In this document: in pieces, positions 43,843-54,629 of the stretch | Numbering within the stretch: position 1 is the stretch's first letter | Layout of the letters: each line of letters starts with the position of its first letter | Source: Plotosus lineatus | Lineage: Eukaryota; Chordata; Actinopteri; Siluriformes; Plotosidae | Direction of reading: 5' to 3' | Length of the DNA stretch: 64,000 nt | Assembly: GCA_024760905.1 (NCBI GenBank) | Contig: CM045735.1 | Span: 29,385,249 to 29,449,248, forward strand | Program-made: the position numbers and the translations under genes | The notes under the pieces: generated by a model | Seen by the model: the letters and a program-made list of their open reading frames with translations, nothing else | What the model was told of the DNA's origin: nothing | The model's database searches: none

Positions 43843-44249
43843 CTAATCCTTCTCAAAAAATTAGCATATTGTGATAAAGTTCATTATTTTCTGTAATGTA
43901 CTGATAAAAATTAAACTTTCATATATTTTAGATTCATTGCACACCAACTGAAATATTTAAAGTCTTTTATTGTTTTAATACTGATGATTTTAGCATACAG
44001 CTCATGAAAACCCAAAATTCCTATCTCAAAAAATTAGCATATTTTATCCGACCAATAAAAAAAACTGTTTTGAATACAAAAAAAGTCAACCTTCAAATAA
44101 TTATGTTCAGTTACGCACTCAATACTTGGTCGGGAATCCTTTTGCAGAAATGATTGCTTCAATGCAGCGTGGCATGGAGGCTATCAGCCTGTGGCACTGC
44201 TGAGGTGTTACGGAGGCCCAGGATGCTTCGATAGTGGGAGAAGGACTAG
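43843..44249 (-). mobile_element. Tc1-A deletion derivative with both ends
   Basis: The left end CTAATCCTTCTCAAAAAATT and ~390 bp match the left part of the 11675-13229 copy through GGCCCAGGATGCTTCGATAG. The sequence then jumps to GAGAAGGACTAG, the right terminus, with TA on both outer sides (43841-43842, 44250-44251). It is a MITE-like internal deletion of about 1.15 kb that keeps both outer ends. Confidence 0.9.
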
Positions 44250-44269
44250 TATATATATATATGTGTATA

Positions 44270-44334
<65 letters not shown>

Positions 44335-44352
44335 TGTGTGTGTGTGTGTGTA
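44270..44352 (+). repeat. (TG)n microsatellite
   Basis: About 40 TG units with one CGCG interruption, between the Tc1 derivative and the RTE derivative. Confidence 0.95.
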
Positions 44353-44829
44353 TCTTCTTCTTCTTTTACTTTCGGCTGCTCCCTTCAGGGGTCGCCACAG
44401 CAAATCATCCGCCTCCATCTCACCCTGTCCTCTGCATCTTCTTTTCTGACTCCAACGACCTTCATGTCTTCCTTCACCACATCCATAAATCTCAAAGTCC
44501 GCACTCTCAGTCCTACACTCATGCCTTTCCTCCTCTCTCTGCCTTCGGACACGCCTCCCACCTCTCCTTCTTCGACGTCTTCGACCAACAGTAGTCCAAT
44601 TTCCATCAGCACCCTATTGATTGACAGCAGTGATGGCGGTCGTTGTTAACCCGGGCCTCGACCGATCCGGTATGGGGGTAATACTTCTGATTTGCATCAT
44701 AAAAGTTTGGCATTGGTTTTACGTCGGATGCCCTTCCTGACACAACCCTCTGCATTTCTCCGGGCTTGGGACCGGCATGAGGGGGAGAGACACTGGTTAG
44801 TGCCCCCCCCTCCCACCTCATGGCTGCAT
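44353..44829 (-). mobile_element. internally deleted RTE (subfamily B), 5' UTR fused to 3' end
   Basis: On the minus strand the 5' ~335 bp (GGAAGGGCATCCGACGTAAA, GGCCCGGGTTAACAACGACC, TTCGACGTCTTCGACC complement region) run to about 44492. There they join directly to the last ~140 bp (TTTATGGATGTGGTGAAGGA, CTGTGGCGACCCCTGAAGGG) and the AAAGTAAAAGAAGAAG tail. The endonuclease, RT and most of the C-terminus are gone, yet both element ends are complete. Confidence 0.9.
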
Positions 44830-44835
44830 TGTGTG

Positions 44836-44847
44836 TGTGTATGTATG

Positions 44848-44891
<44 letters not shown>
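44836..44891 (+). repeat. (TG)n/(TA)n microsatellite
   Basis: Short TG and GTAT runs then ~18 TA units up to the next Tc1-A end. Confidence 0.9.
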
Positions 44892-44892
<1 letters not shown>

Positions 44893-45178
44893 TAGTCCTT
44901 CTCAAAAAATTTGCATATTGTGATAAAGTTCATTATTTTCTGTAATGTCCTGATAAAAATTAAACTTTCATATATCTGAGATTCATTGCACACCAACTGA
45001 AATATTTCAGGTCTGTTATTGTTTTAATACTGATGATTTTGGCATACAGCTCATAAAAAGCCAAAATTCCTATCTCAAAAAATTAGCATATCATGAAAAG
45101 GTACTCTAAACGAGCTATTAACTTAATCATCCGAATCAACGAATTAACTTAATTTTTTGAGATAGGAATTTTGGGTTT
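44892..45178 (+). mobile_element. Tc1-A end fragment
   Basis: It begins CTAGTCCTTCTCAAAAAATT and matches, in inverse orientation, the right (transposase-start) end of the 11675-13229 copy through ATCATGAAAAGGTACTC and ATTAACTTAATCATCCGAAT. It then meets TTTTTTGAGATAGGAATTTT, an inverted internal repeat. The transposase body is absent. Confidence 0.85.
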
Positions 45179-45258
45179 GCAAAAGTCCGCAAAACAGTGT
45201 AAACACAAAGATCACAGAGACGACGTCTTAACACAAGGGTAACACCGTATATAACTGA
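45179..45258. repeat. inverted repeat, left arm
   Basis: GCAAAAGTCCGCAAAACAGT through CCGTATATAACTGA. The reverse complement lies at 46337-46418 with only a few differences. The arms bracket about 1.08 kb of MITE and microsatellite sequence. Confidence 0.88.
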
Positions 45259-45271
45259 GATATATATACTA

Positions 45272-45360
<89 letters not shown>
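45272..45360 (+). repeat. (TG)n(TA)n microsatellite
   Basis: About 21 TG units then ~20 TA units. Confidence 0.95.
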
Positions 45361-45364
<4 letters not shown>

Positions 45365-45382
45365 TGAACTGGGAAGGAGGGG

Positions 45383-45521
45383 CACTCAGTCTGTCATTTG
45401 TAAACAATGGACGCAGCGTCATTATGTCAGCGTACCACGTAGGTACGTCTAAACTCAAAATTTGACTTTTTTGTTTGAAAAAAAAAAGTAAAACAGATGA
45501 ACGTAAGTCGGAGAGCGTCTG
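45383..45521 (-). mobile_element. MITE-A left part, inverted
   Basis: Reverse complement of the first ~140 bp of the 3850-4721 copy: GAGAGCGTCTG terminus at 45521 followed by TA, AAAATTTGACTTTTTTGTTT, CGTAGGTACGTCTAAACTC, ATTTGTAAACAATGGA. The rest of this MITE lies in the other orientation at 46425-46660. Confidence 0.85.
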
Positions 45522-45532
45522 TATATATCGGT

Positions 45533-45563
<31 letters not shown>

Positions 45564-45565
<2 letters not shown>

Positions 45566-45854
45566 GTTGGCCCCCAACTTACGAAATTAATCCGTTCCAG
45601 AGCCCATTTCGTAACGCGGAGATTTCGTAAGTAGGGGTCGCAGCTTACATGTTAAACGCATAATTCGTTCCAAGGCTCCAGTCTTTGCACTGGATAAACT
45701 CCATAAACCCTTTAAAAATGATAAAAGTACACCAATTTTGTATGAAATATGTGTTAAAAGTAAAAGGAAATTATTGATTGAACCATTTAAACATTTTATT
45801 AACATACTTATTAATTAAACCATTGTTAAACATTTTTTATTAACACAAACACAC

Positions 45855-45887
<33 letters not shown>

Positions 45888-46291
45888 AATCGCGCGCGCG
45901 TGCTGCGGGCCACAACCACAAGACGTGAACTCAAAGCGCATTTCCTGCTTGACAAACTCAACTTTAATTTGATTCCTTGAGGGATCGGAATTCCAGATGA
46001 GCACAAATGCGCCCACATTTATTAAACATTTACTGAATTAAAACAACTTAAAAAACTAAACTAAAAACTAAAGCGTGAAGTTTCCTTCTGTCTATATCTG
46101 GGAGGCCAGCAGGGCTACAGAGAGACTGCCAATGAGAGAGCAACTCGTGAAATTTTGATTGGTGCGTTTGAATTTTGAATTTCTTTTCATAAGAGGGGGT
46201 TGCTTCGTATCTCGGGGACGGAAACTCAGGAAAATGCTTTTCGTAACCCGGGGATTTCGTACACAGGGGTCTTTGTAAGTTGGGGGCCGAC

Positions 46292-46293
<2 letters not shown>
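45564..46293 (+). mobile_element. MITE-B, complete copy
   Basis: The ends CAGTTGGCCCCCAACTTACG and TGTAAGTTGGGGGCCGACTG are inverted repeats. TA follows the right end; the left flank is (CA)n. The interior shares AAAACGC/AACGCATAATTCGTTCCA and GATTGGTGCGTTTGAATTTT with the copy at 10347. It contains CT repeats at 45857-45888. No ORF was recognised. Confidence 0.92.

Positions 46294-46304
<11 letters not shown>

Positions 46305-46336
<32 letters not shown>
46305..46336 (+). repeat. (TA)n microsatellite
   Basis: About 15 TA units before the right inverted-repeat arm. Confidence 0.9.
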
Positions 46337-46341
<5 letters not shown>

Positions 46342-46418
46342 CAGTTATATAGCGTGTTACCCTTGTGTTAAGACGTCGTCTCTGTGATCTTTGTGTTTAC
46401 ATTGTTTTGCTGACTTTT
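46337..46418. repeat. inverted repeat, right arm
   Basis: TCAGTTATATAGCGTGTTAC through TGTTTTGCTGACTTTTG, complementary to 45179-45258. Confidence 0.88.
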
Positions 46419-46424
46419 GTAATC

Positions 46425-46660
46425 CTAAGCAAATGTGGTCGGTCAGAAGTGTAAGCCTACTAGCATGGGTGCAAGTCTCATACACAGAGATGAATTAACT
46501 ATCTGCTCGGATCGGCGCAATCTACCATGCATACTCAGTTAAGCAAAGAGAGTTGTAAAATGAATGAAAACCCGAATCCAGAAAAAAAGAGAACTCTCTG
46601 CTCTGCTGGTGATTCACATCAGCGCAGGCTGAGTACTAAACAAGTGTTCAACGGCACTTA
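46425..46660 (+). mobile_element. MITE-A middle/right part
   Basis: CAAATGTGGTCGGTCAGAAG, TGTAAGCCTACTAGCATGGG and AGTTAAGCAAAGAGAGTTGT match 4005-4135 of the complete copy. GGTGATTCACATCAGCGCAG matches 4316-4340. The left ~150 bp are displaced and inverted at 45383-45521. Confidence 0.85.
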
Positions 46661-46881
46661 TTTATTTATTAAGCAATTAGAAAACGTGAAAGGGAACAAA
46701 ATATTTCCAATTACAACTGAATCTTACTTATAAATATCAACCCCATACCCTGAGAAATTATTCTAACTTTAGTAATTAGTGACTTGTAAATTATAATCAT
46801 ATAGTAATTTCAGGCAATGATTGAATGGAGTGAGGTATGATATGGAGAATTATATGCAATAATTCTGCTCAGAGAACAATT

Positions 46882-47165
46882 CAGTGGAACCTAGGTGGTT
46901 CAATCAAAAAATGAGGAAAATATGCCTTGGTGTTCGAACAAACTATCAGAGTTCGAACGGAGAAGAGCCGAGTGTGTTGAGCGCATGCTCAGTGTACAGT
47001 ACTGTGTACAGTCATTGAGCCAGTGTCTCGTACTGTGTGTATTGCGACTTTAACCCTTAACAATGAGTCCTGAATAAAGCAGCAGTAATTCTACTGAAAA
47101 GAAAAAGAGAAAAGTCATGAGAACATGAAGAATCAACTGTGATCAAGAGACAGTGAAGGGAAAAA
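46882..47165 (+). mobile_element. Tigger-type fragment with transposase start
   Basis: It begins CAGTGGAACCTAGGTGGTTC, a CAGTGGAACCTCGG-type Tigger end, followed by GTTCGAAC repeats. At 47063, ATGAGTCCTG opens a degenerate reading (MSPE, stop, then STEKKKRKVMRT) resembling the MSP...TEKKRK start of Tigger transposases. It is truncated there. Confidence 0.7.
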
Positions 47166-47196
47166 CCACCAGCTGAAAGGAAAAGAAGAAGATATA
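47166..47196 (+). mobile_element. extreme 5'-truncated RTE tail
   Basis: AGCTGAAAGGAAAAGAAGAAG equals the last ~20 bases of the subfamily A RTE (compare 3077-3092). It is too short to exclude chance completely, but the tail is distinctive. Confidence 0.45.
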
Positions 47197-47329
47197 TATT
47201 AATACTGAATACAACTAAATTGAAAAAGAAGACCAACAATTTTCGAGTATAAGACTCTGAATTTCTTTTAAACAACATTGTTATAATGAACTTATTTATT
47301 AATAAGAAAAGTACTTCTTACTATTAATG

Positions 47330-47915
47330 CGACTTCTGGTGCTGCATGGTGTTGCTAATGGCTTTCTGGTCTTGTTGATACATGCTGAGGTTCAGCTTCA
47401 TACAGGCATTTAGGCTTCCATCTATTACACGTGACCGCAGGTTGGTCTTGATGCTTTTCAGGTGAGAAGGACTGCTTGCGTGCACATGTGGAGCCAAACA
47501 TGGTCAATACGACAGGACTCACACTGCAGTGTTTATTTTGACAGGAAGTGCGTCCCAAGTTTTGGCAATCAGCTGGTCTGTGGGTTGAAGTTTTTCCATG
47601 TCTGTCCATTTGTGTTTTGCTTGCCAGCTGTGCTTTGGCTTCCGCCCACACACTGGCGTACAGAAAGGATTGGCTCACCGCTGCTCACCACAGTGACGTG
47701 GCATTGAAAATAGATGTATAGATTTAAATGTGCGAGATTTATTCATATGTTTTTGTTTTATTTGATGGCTTTTTTTGTATTTTTATTTAAATTACAGTGA
47801 AATTATATATTCATTATTCTCTTAAGAATGGCCACCTGATTTATCTGAGAGCCAGATACAGTCATCAAAAGAGCCACATCTGGCTCACGAACCATAGGTT
47901 CCCAACCCTCGCTCT
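47330..47915 (+). mobile_element. hAT (Charlie-like) element end
   Basis: The right end reads GAGCCACATCTGGCTCACGA, then ACCATAGGTTCCCAACCCTC, which is the GGCTCGCGAGCCATAGG...CCGACCCCTG type of hAT terminus. The preceding ~500 bp is non-repetitive, contains a 107-codon minus-strand frame with no recognised domain, and is probably the element's 3' region. The left boundary is a guess. Confidence 0.55.
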
Positions 47916-48800
47916 AGTGAGTTAGTATACCACCTGCTGGGCCGCTGTCAACATTGGGATCTGTGTTGTGCATGTTTCTGTGGCACTGGCAGGGACGTGT
48001 TTGCAGTTTTGCTATGGATCAAAAAGAAAACACAATTCTGCGTCAAACTCAGTCAAAATGAACCTTGAAATTCTTCAGCAAGCCTACAGCAGTGAAGTGA
48101 TGAGCCAGGTGAAGTCTTCTGAGTATTTTGTATTTGTGTATCAAGACTGGAAAACGTCATCCTGTAGTGACATCATGCCGTTTTGAGGATCTCTACTGCG
48201 AGTCGCAAAAGCTTTTGCATTGCACAGTTTTTAAATGTGTACGTGTCAGTGTCACAAAAATGCATGTTACATGAGTCCTCATGTTAATTTTGTGATGTCA
48301 CCTACTGTAGCATAGACTCACTTTCTTCTGCTGCATGACTGTTCCACACTTTTTTTCTCACTACAGGAACAATACAAGAACTTTTAGTAACACTTCATCT
48401 ATTAAATATCAAATTAAACGGTGAATATGACTCTCAACTTTCAGCTGAGGGCCTTTTACATTCAAGTTCTGTTTACTTTCTACTTTCCCCTTCCACGTTT
48501 TAGTGTTCCAGAAGTAAACAATTTGGACCAGAAGTACACAATTTGAATGAAAAATCTAACTCTAATTTTACAGTTACATGGCTGCATTTTGATTTCGTGT
48601 TGTTAATTTCAACTCCACTGCACTCTGGAAAATTTTGTCTGTCAAGCTCTAAGTGTTCTCTTTTTTTTAGAATGTAGTTTTTATACATATACATGTAGTT
48701 ACATATACCACATATACATATACATATACATATACCACCAAACATAACTCAATTTGGATAGTGCAATAAGAGTCAGTGAAGATTTATTCTAATTGTCATA
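47916..48800 (+). other. ark2n intron 2, no recognised feature
   Basis: Contains TACATATACATATACA repeats at 48685-48735 and a 72-codon frame (47968-48186) with no recognised domain. The final ~70 bp precede the exon acceptor ATTGTCATAG. Confidence 0.4.
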
Positions 48801-48801
48801 G

Positions 48802-48886
48802 GTCCGGTAGAGGTGGCACCTCCACAGGTGAGCCTGCCGTTGTCTGACAGTGAAGTGGAGATTGTCGGAGTACAGGAGAACACCAG
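48802..48886 (+). CDS. ark2n: ark2n coding exon 3 (residues 270-298)
   Basis: The acceptor is ATTGTCATAG. The exon reads GPVEVAPPQVSLPLSDSEVE, then IVGVQENT. The SDSEVEIVGVQE block is identical to mammalian ARK2N and is the counterpart of a SUMO-interaction motif in RNF111 (hydrophobic VEIVGV beside acidic residues, 288-293). The preceding segment is shorter than in mammals. The exon enters in phase 1 and leaves in phase 2 after ACCAG. The donor GTTGTA departs from the usual GTRAGT, so splicing may be weak. Confidence 0.92.
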
Positions 48887-49390
48887 GTTGTAAACATGCT
48901 TATACGTTATCTGCTTATTTTACCTAACAGCCTATTTATTCATTTACATTAATACATGTAAGTTACATTTAGCATCTAATTTGCTACTGTTATATTTTCT
49001 TCTTATTAAAATATGATTTATTTTCATTTATCATTGTCTGTCTGGGGTTTTTTCCCTCCTTTGTTTTAAATAACAGTTAAACCTGGTTATGTACACCTTT
49101 GTCAGTGCTGTTAATTCCCTTTGTTTAAAAAAAAAAATTAGCCAGAACCAGTGTGTTGATACACCATACAGGAAAAAATGTGTGGATATCTGACTATCAT
49201 ACCGACACCATGTGGTTCTTCTGAAGTACTGCTACAAAGTTCGAAGCACAGAAGTATCTACAATATCTTTGAAGGCTGAGTGCTTGAGGCTCTGGGATAT
49301 TGATAAAAAGTTCAGGGGTTTAAGCCACATACTGCTAAGCTTCCACTGCTGGACCGTTGAAGCAAGACCCTTAACTCTCGTCTGCACACT
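48887..49390 (+). other. ark2n intron 3, first part
   Basis: AT-rich with no recognised element until the RTE relic. The plus-strand frame at 49212-49568 runs into antisense RTE sequence and is an artefact. Confidence 0.45.
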
Positions 49391-49395
49391 TCTTC

Positions 49396-51026
49396 CTCTC
49401 TTCTTTTCCTTTCGGCTGTTCACTTCAGGGGTCGCCACAGCGAATCATCTGCCTCCATCTCACCCTATCCTCTGCATCTTCTTCTCTTACACCAACTGCC
49501 TTCGTGTCCTTCTTCACGACATCCATGAATTGTCTTTTTGGTCTTCCTCTAGGCCTTCTGCCTGGTAGTTCCAACCTCAGCATCCTACTACCAATATACT
49601 CACTATCCCTTCTCTGTACATGTCCAAACCATCTCAATCTAGCCTCTCTGACTTTGTCTCCTAAACATTTTATATGTGCTGTCCCTCTGATGTGCTCATT
49701 CCTGATCCTATCCATCCTCATTACTCCCAAAGAGAACCTCAACATTTTCATGTCTGCTACCTCCAGCTCTGCCTCCTGTCTTTTCCCCAGGGCCACTGTT
49801 TCTAAACCATACAACATCGCTGGTCTCAACATTGTCTTGTACACTTTTCCTTTCATTCCGATACCTTCCTATTACACGTCACACTGGACTCTTTTCTCCA
49901 ACCATTCCAACCTGCCTGCACACGCTTCTTCTCCTCTTTTCCACACTCTCCATTGCTCTGGATTGTTGAGCCTAAGTACTTAAAATCCTACACCTTCCTT
50001 ATTTCTGCTCCACATAACTTCACCGTTCCTCTTGGGTCCTTGTCGTTCACACACATGTATTCTGTCTTACTGAGGCTAACCTTCATTCCCCTCCTTTCCA
50101 GGGCATACCTCCACCTCTCTAGATTTTCCTGCACTTGTTCTCTGCTCTCACTACAGATCACAATGTCATCTGCAAACATCATAGTCCATGGGGAATCTTG
50201 TCTAAACTCGTCTGTCAGCCTGTCCATCACCATAGCAAACAAGAAAGGGCTCAGAGCTGACCCTTAATGCAGTCCCATCTCCACCTTGAACTCTTCTGTC
50301 ACACCAACAGCACACCTCACCACTGTCTTATATGTTTCATACATGTCCTGCACCACTCTAACATACTTCTCTGCCACTCCAGCCTTCCTCATGCAATACC
50401 ACAGTTCCTCTCTCGGGACCTTGTCATATGCTTTCTCCAGATCCACAAAGGCACAATGCAGCTCTTTCTGACCTTCTCTGTACTTCTCTATTAACATCCT
50501 CAAAGCAAACACTGCATCTGTGGTGCTCTTTCTTGGCATGAAACCAAGCTGTTGCTCACAAATGCTGACCTCTGCCATTAGTCTCGCTTCCCTATTCTTT
50601 CCCATAACTTCATCGTATGGCTCATCAACTTTATCCCTCTGTAGTTGCCACGACTCTGCACGTCTCCCTTGTTCTTAAAAATGGGCACCATCACACTTCT
50701 CTATTCCTCTGGCATCCTCTCACTCTCTAAGACCTTGTTGAATGTTCTTGTCAGAACATCTACTGCTACCTATCCTAGACACTTCCATACCTCCATCGGT
50801 ATATCATCAGGACCAACTACCTTTCCACTCTTTATCCTCTTCACTTCTGTCATCAGTTAATTCATTTCCCCCTCTGTCCTTAATCACTCTAACTTGCTGC
50901 ACATCCTTCCCATCTCTATTTCTCTGCTGTGCCAACCTGTATAAATAATTTTCTCCCTCCTTACTGTCCAACCTAGCATACAAGTCATCATACACCTTCT
51001 GTTTGGCCTTTGACACCGCTACCTAC
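49396..51026 (-). mobile_element. RTE subfamily A relic, 5'-truncated, antisense in ark2n intron 3
   Basis: It ends (minus) in CAGCCGAAAGGAAAAGAAG at 49396. Coding remnants are the C-terminal block (49425-49856, MLRFSLGVMRMDRIRNEH, RWFGHVQRRD), RT motif C MMFADDIVICSES (49988-50242), and motif A FVDLEKAYDKVPREELW with fingers (50264-50605). A fragment at 50807-51016 has LYRLAQQRNRDGKDVQQVRV. Relative to 37994-41137, about 150 bp are missing near 50845, where the KRMK segment joins the TDDRS segment. Several stops and frameshifts are present. It ends about 310 bp before the last ark2n exon. Confidence 0.92.
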
Positions 51027-51336
51027 ACCATGCCCGATATCATTACCTTCATTTAAGTTTTAAAATAAATAAATGAATGAACAAACTTTCCCTAGCCAAA
51101 CTCCCTTAAGACCACAGGTTATTGTTCAAAAAGCTCACTCTGTATAGGTATGATGGTCAGGTGTCTGCAATCTTTTTTCCAAATAGTTCGCCCATCCCTT
51201 ACTCTCCCTGGTCACCAACTTCTTTACAGTAAAAATATGTACAGACTGTAACATTGTTTAAATAGTGAAATATATTTCAGTTAAACAAACTTGCTTTTAT
51301 TTATTTATCTTTCTGTCCTCTTCATATCCCCTCCAG

Positions 51337-51502
51337 TGCTGTGTCAAGATTTCCACGCGGTGGTGTCATCCAGTCCCTCTCAGCATGGAAGCAAATGGCT
51401 ATGCCCCACTGGACTGCGGTATCTGCCCAGCCTAATTGGGCTCCAGCCCCTGAGGTGGTGGATCTGACACTGGATGAAGACAGGCACAGATACTTGCTGT
51501 GA
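51337..51502 (+). CDS. ark2n: ark2n coding exon 4 (residues 298-352, C-terminus)
   Basis: A strong polypyrimidine tract (TTTCTGTCCTCTTCATATCC) and CTCCAG acceptor precede SAVSRFPRGGVIQSLSAWKQ, then HWTAVSAQPNWAPAPEVVDL and TLDEDRHRYLL*. PRGGVIQS, the WTAV...W spacing and VVDLTLDED...YLL* match the C-terminus of mammalian ARK2N (338-346 is a SUMO-interaction-like VVDLTLDED). RNF111 would continue here, so the stop distinguishes this gene. The 2+1 phase closes correctly. An alternative acceptor at TGTCAAG (51353) would give ENTRFPRGG and a protein five residues shorter. Confidence 0.95.
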
Positions 51503-54093
<2,591 letters not shown>

Positions 54094-54414
54094 AGAAAGA
54101 ATTTTGTGTGATATGAGATTTGCTATTTGCTATAAAATAAATGAATGGTGTTTCGAACATTCACTGACCTCTCACGTGTTATAGGTACCTGGATACACAT
54201 GCTTTGTCTCACTTGAAGATGAAGTCGAACTTGTAATTAGATTCTGGCATTAGGCCTGTTGGGAAGTTCCTGTCTACATAAATGTAATGACTATTGTGAT
54301 ATTACTTTCGTACAATGTCCATAAGCTCTTAAGTGTCTAGTAATAACAACATGAACAATATATAGCTTATCCCTAGTGCAGCTTACTGGGTTTTCAAAGG
54401 CCGGGCATTTCTCT

Positions 54415-54625
54415 CACGGTCTATGGTGAGAGGCATGTAAAACAACCGTTGCTGACTTTCGACAAGGGCAGGCTGCATAGCTGTCAGCGTATTTCTGCCC
54501 TGCGATGGCCTGGCGAGCTGTTCAGGGTGTACTCTTCCCTCGCCTGGAGTTGGCTGGGCTGGGTGCCAGCCTCCCCGCCACCCTAATTAGGATTAAGTGA
54601 TTACAGGAAACGAATGAATGAATAT
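54415..54625 (+). repeat. chimeric SINE-like repeat
   Basis: The head (GCATGTAAAACAACCGTTGC, GGGCAGGCTGCATAGCTGTC) matches the RTE-tailed element at 10137. The tail (CCCTGCGATGGCCTGGCGAG, CACCCTAATTAGGATTAAGT, GAATGAATGAAT) matches the repeat at 236-500. Confidence 0.75.
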
Positions 54626-54629
54626 ATAT

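Noticed and set aside
47355..47678. 107-codon minus-strand ORF
   Set aside because: No domain recognised. It lies in the 3' region of a hAT-like element and more likely reflects element UTR than a gene.
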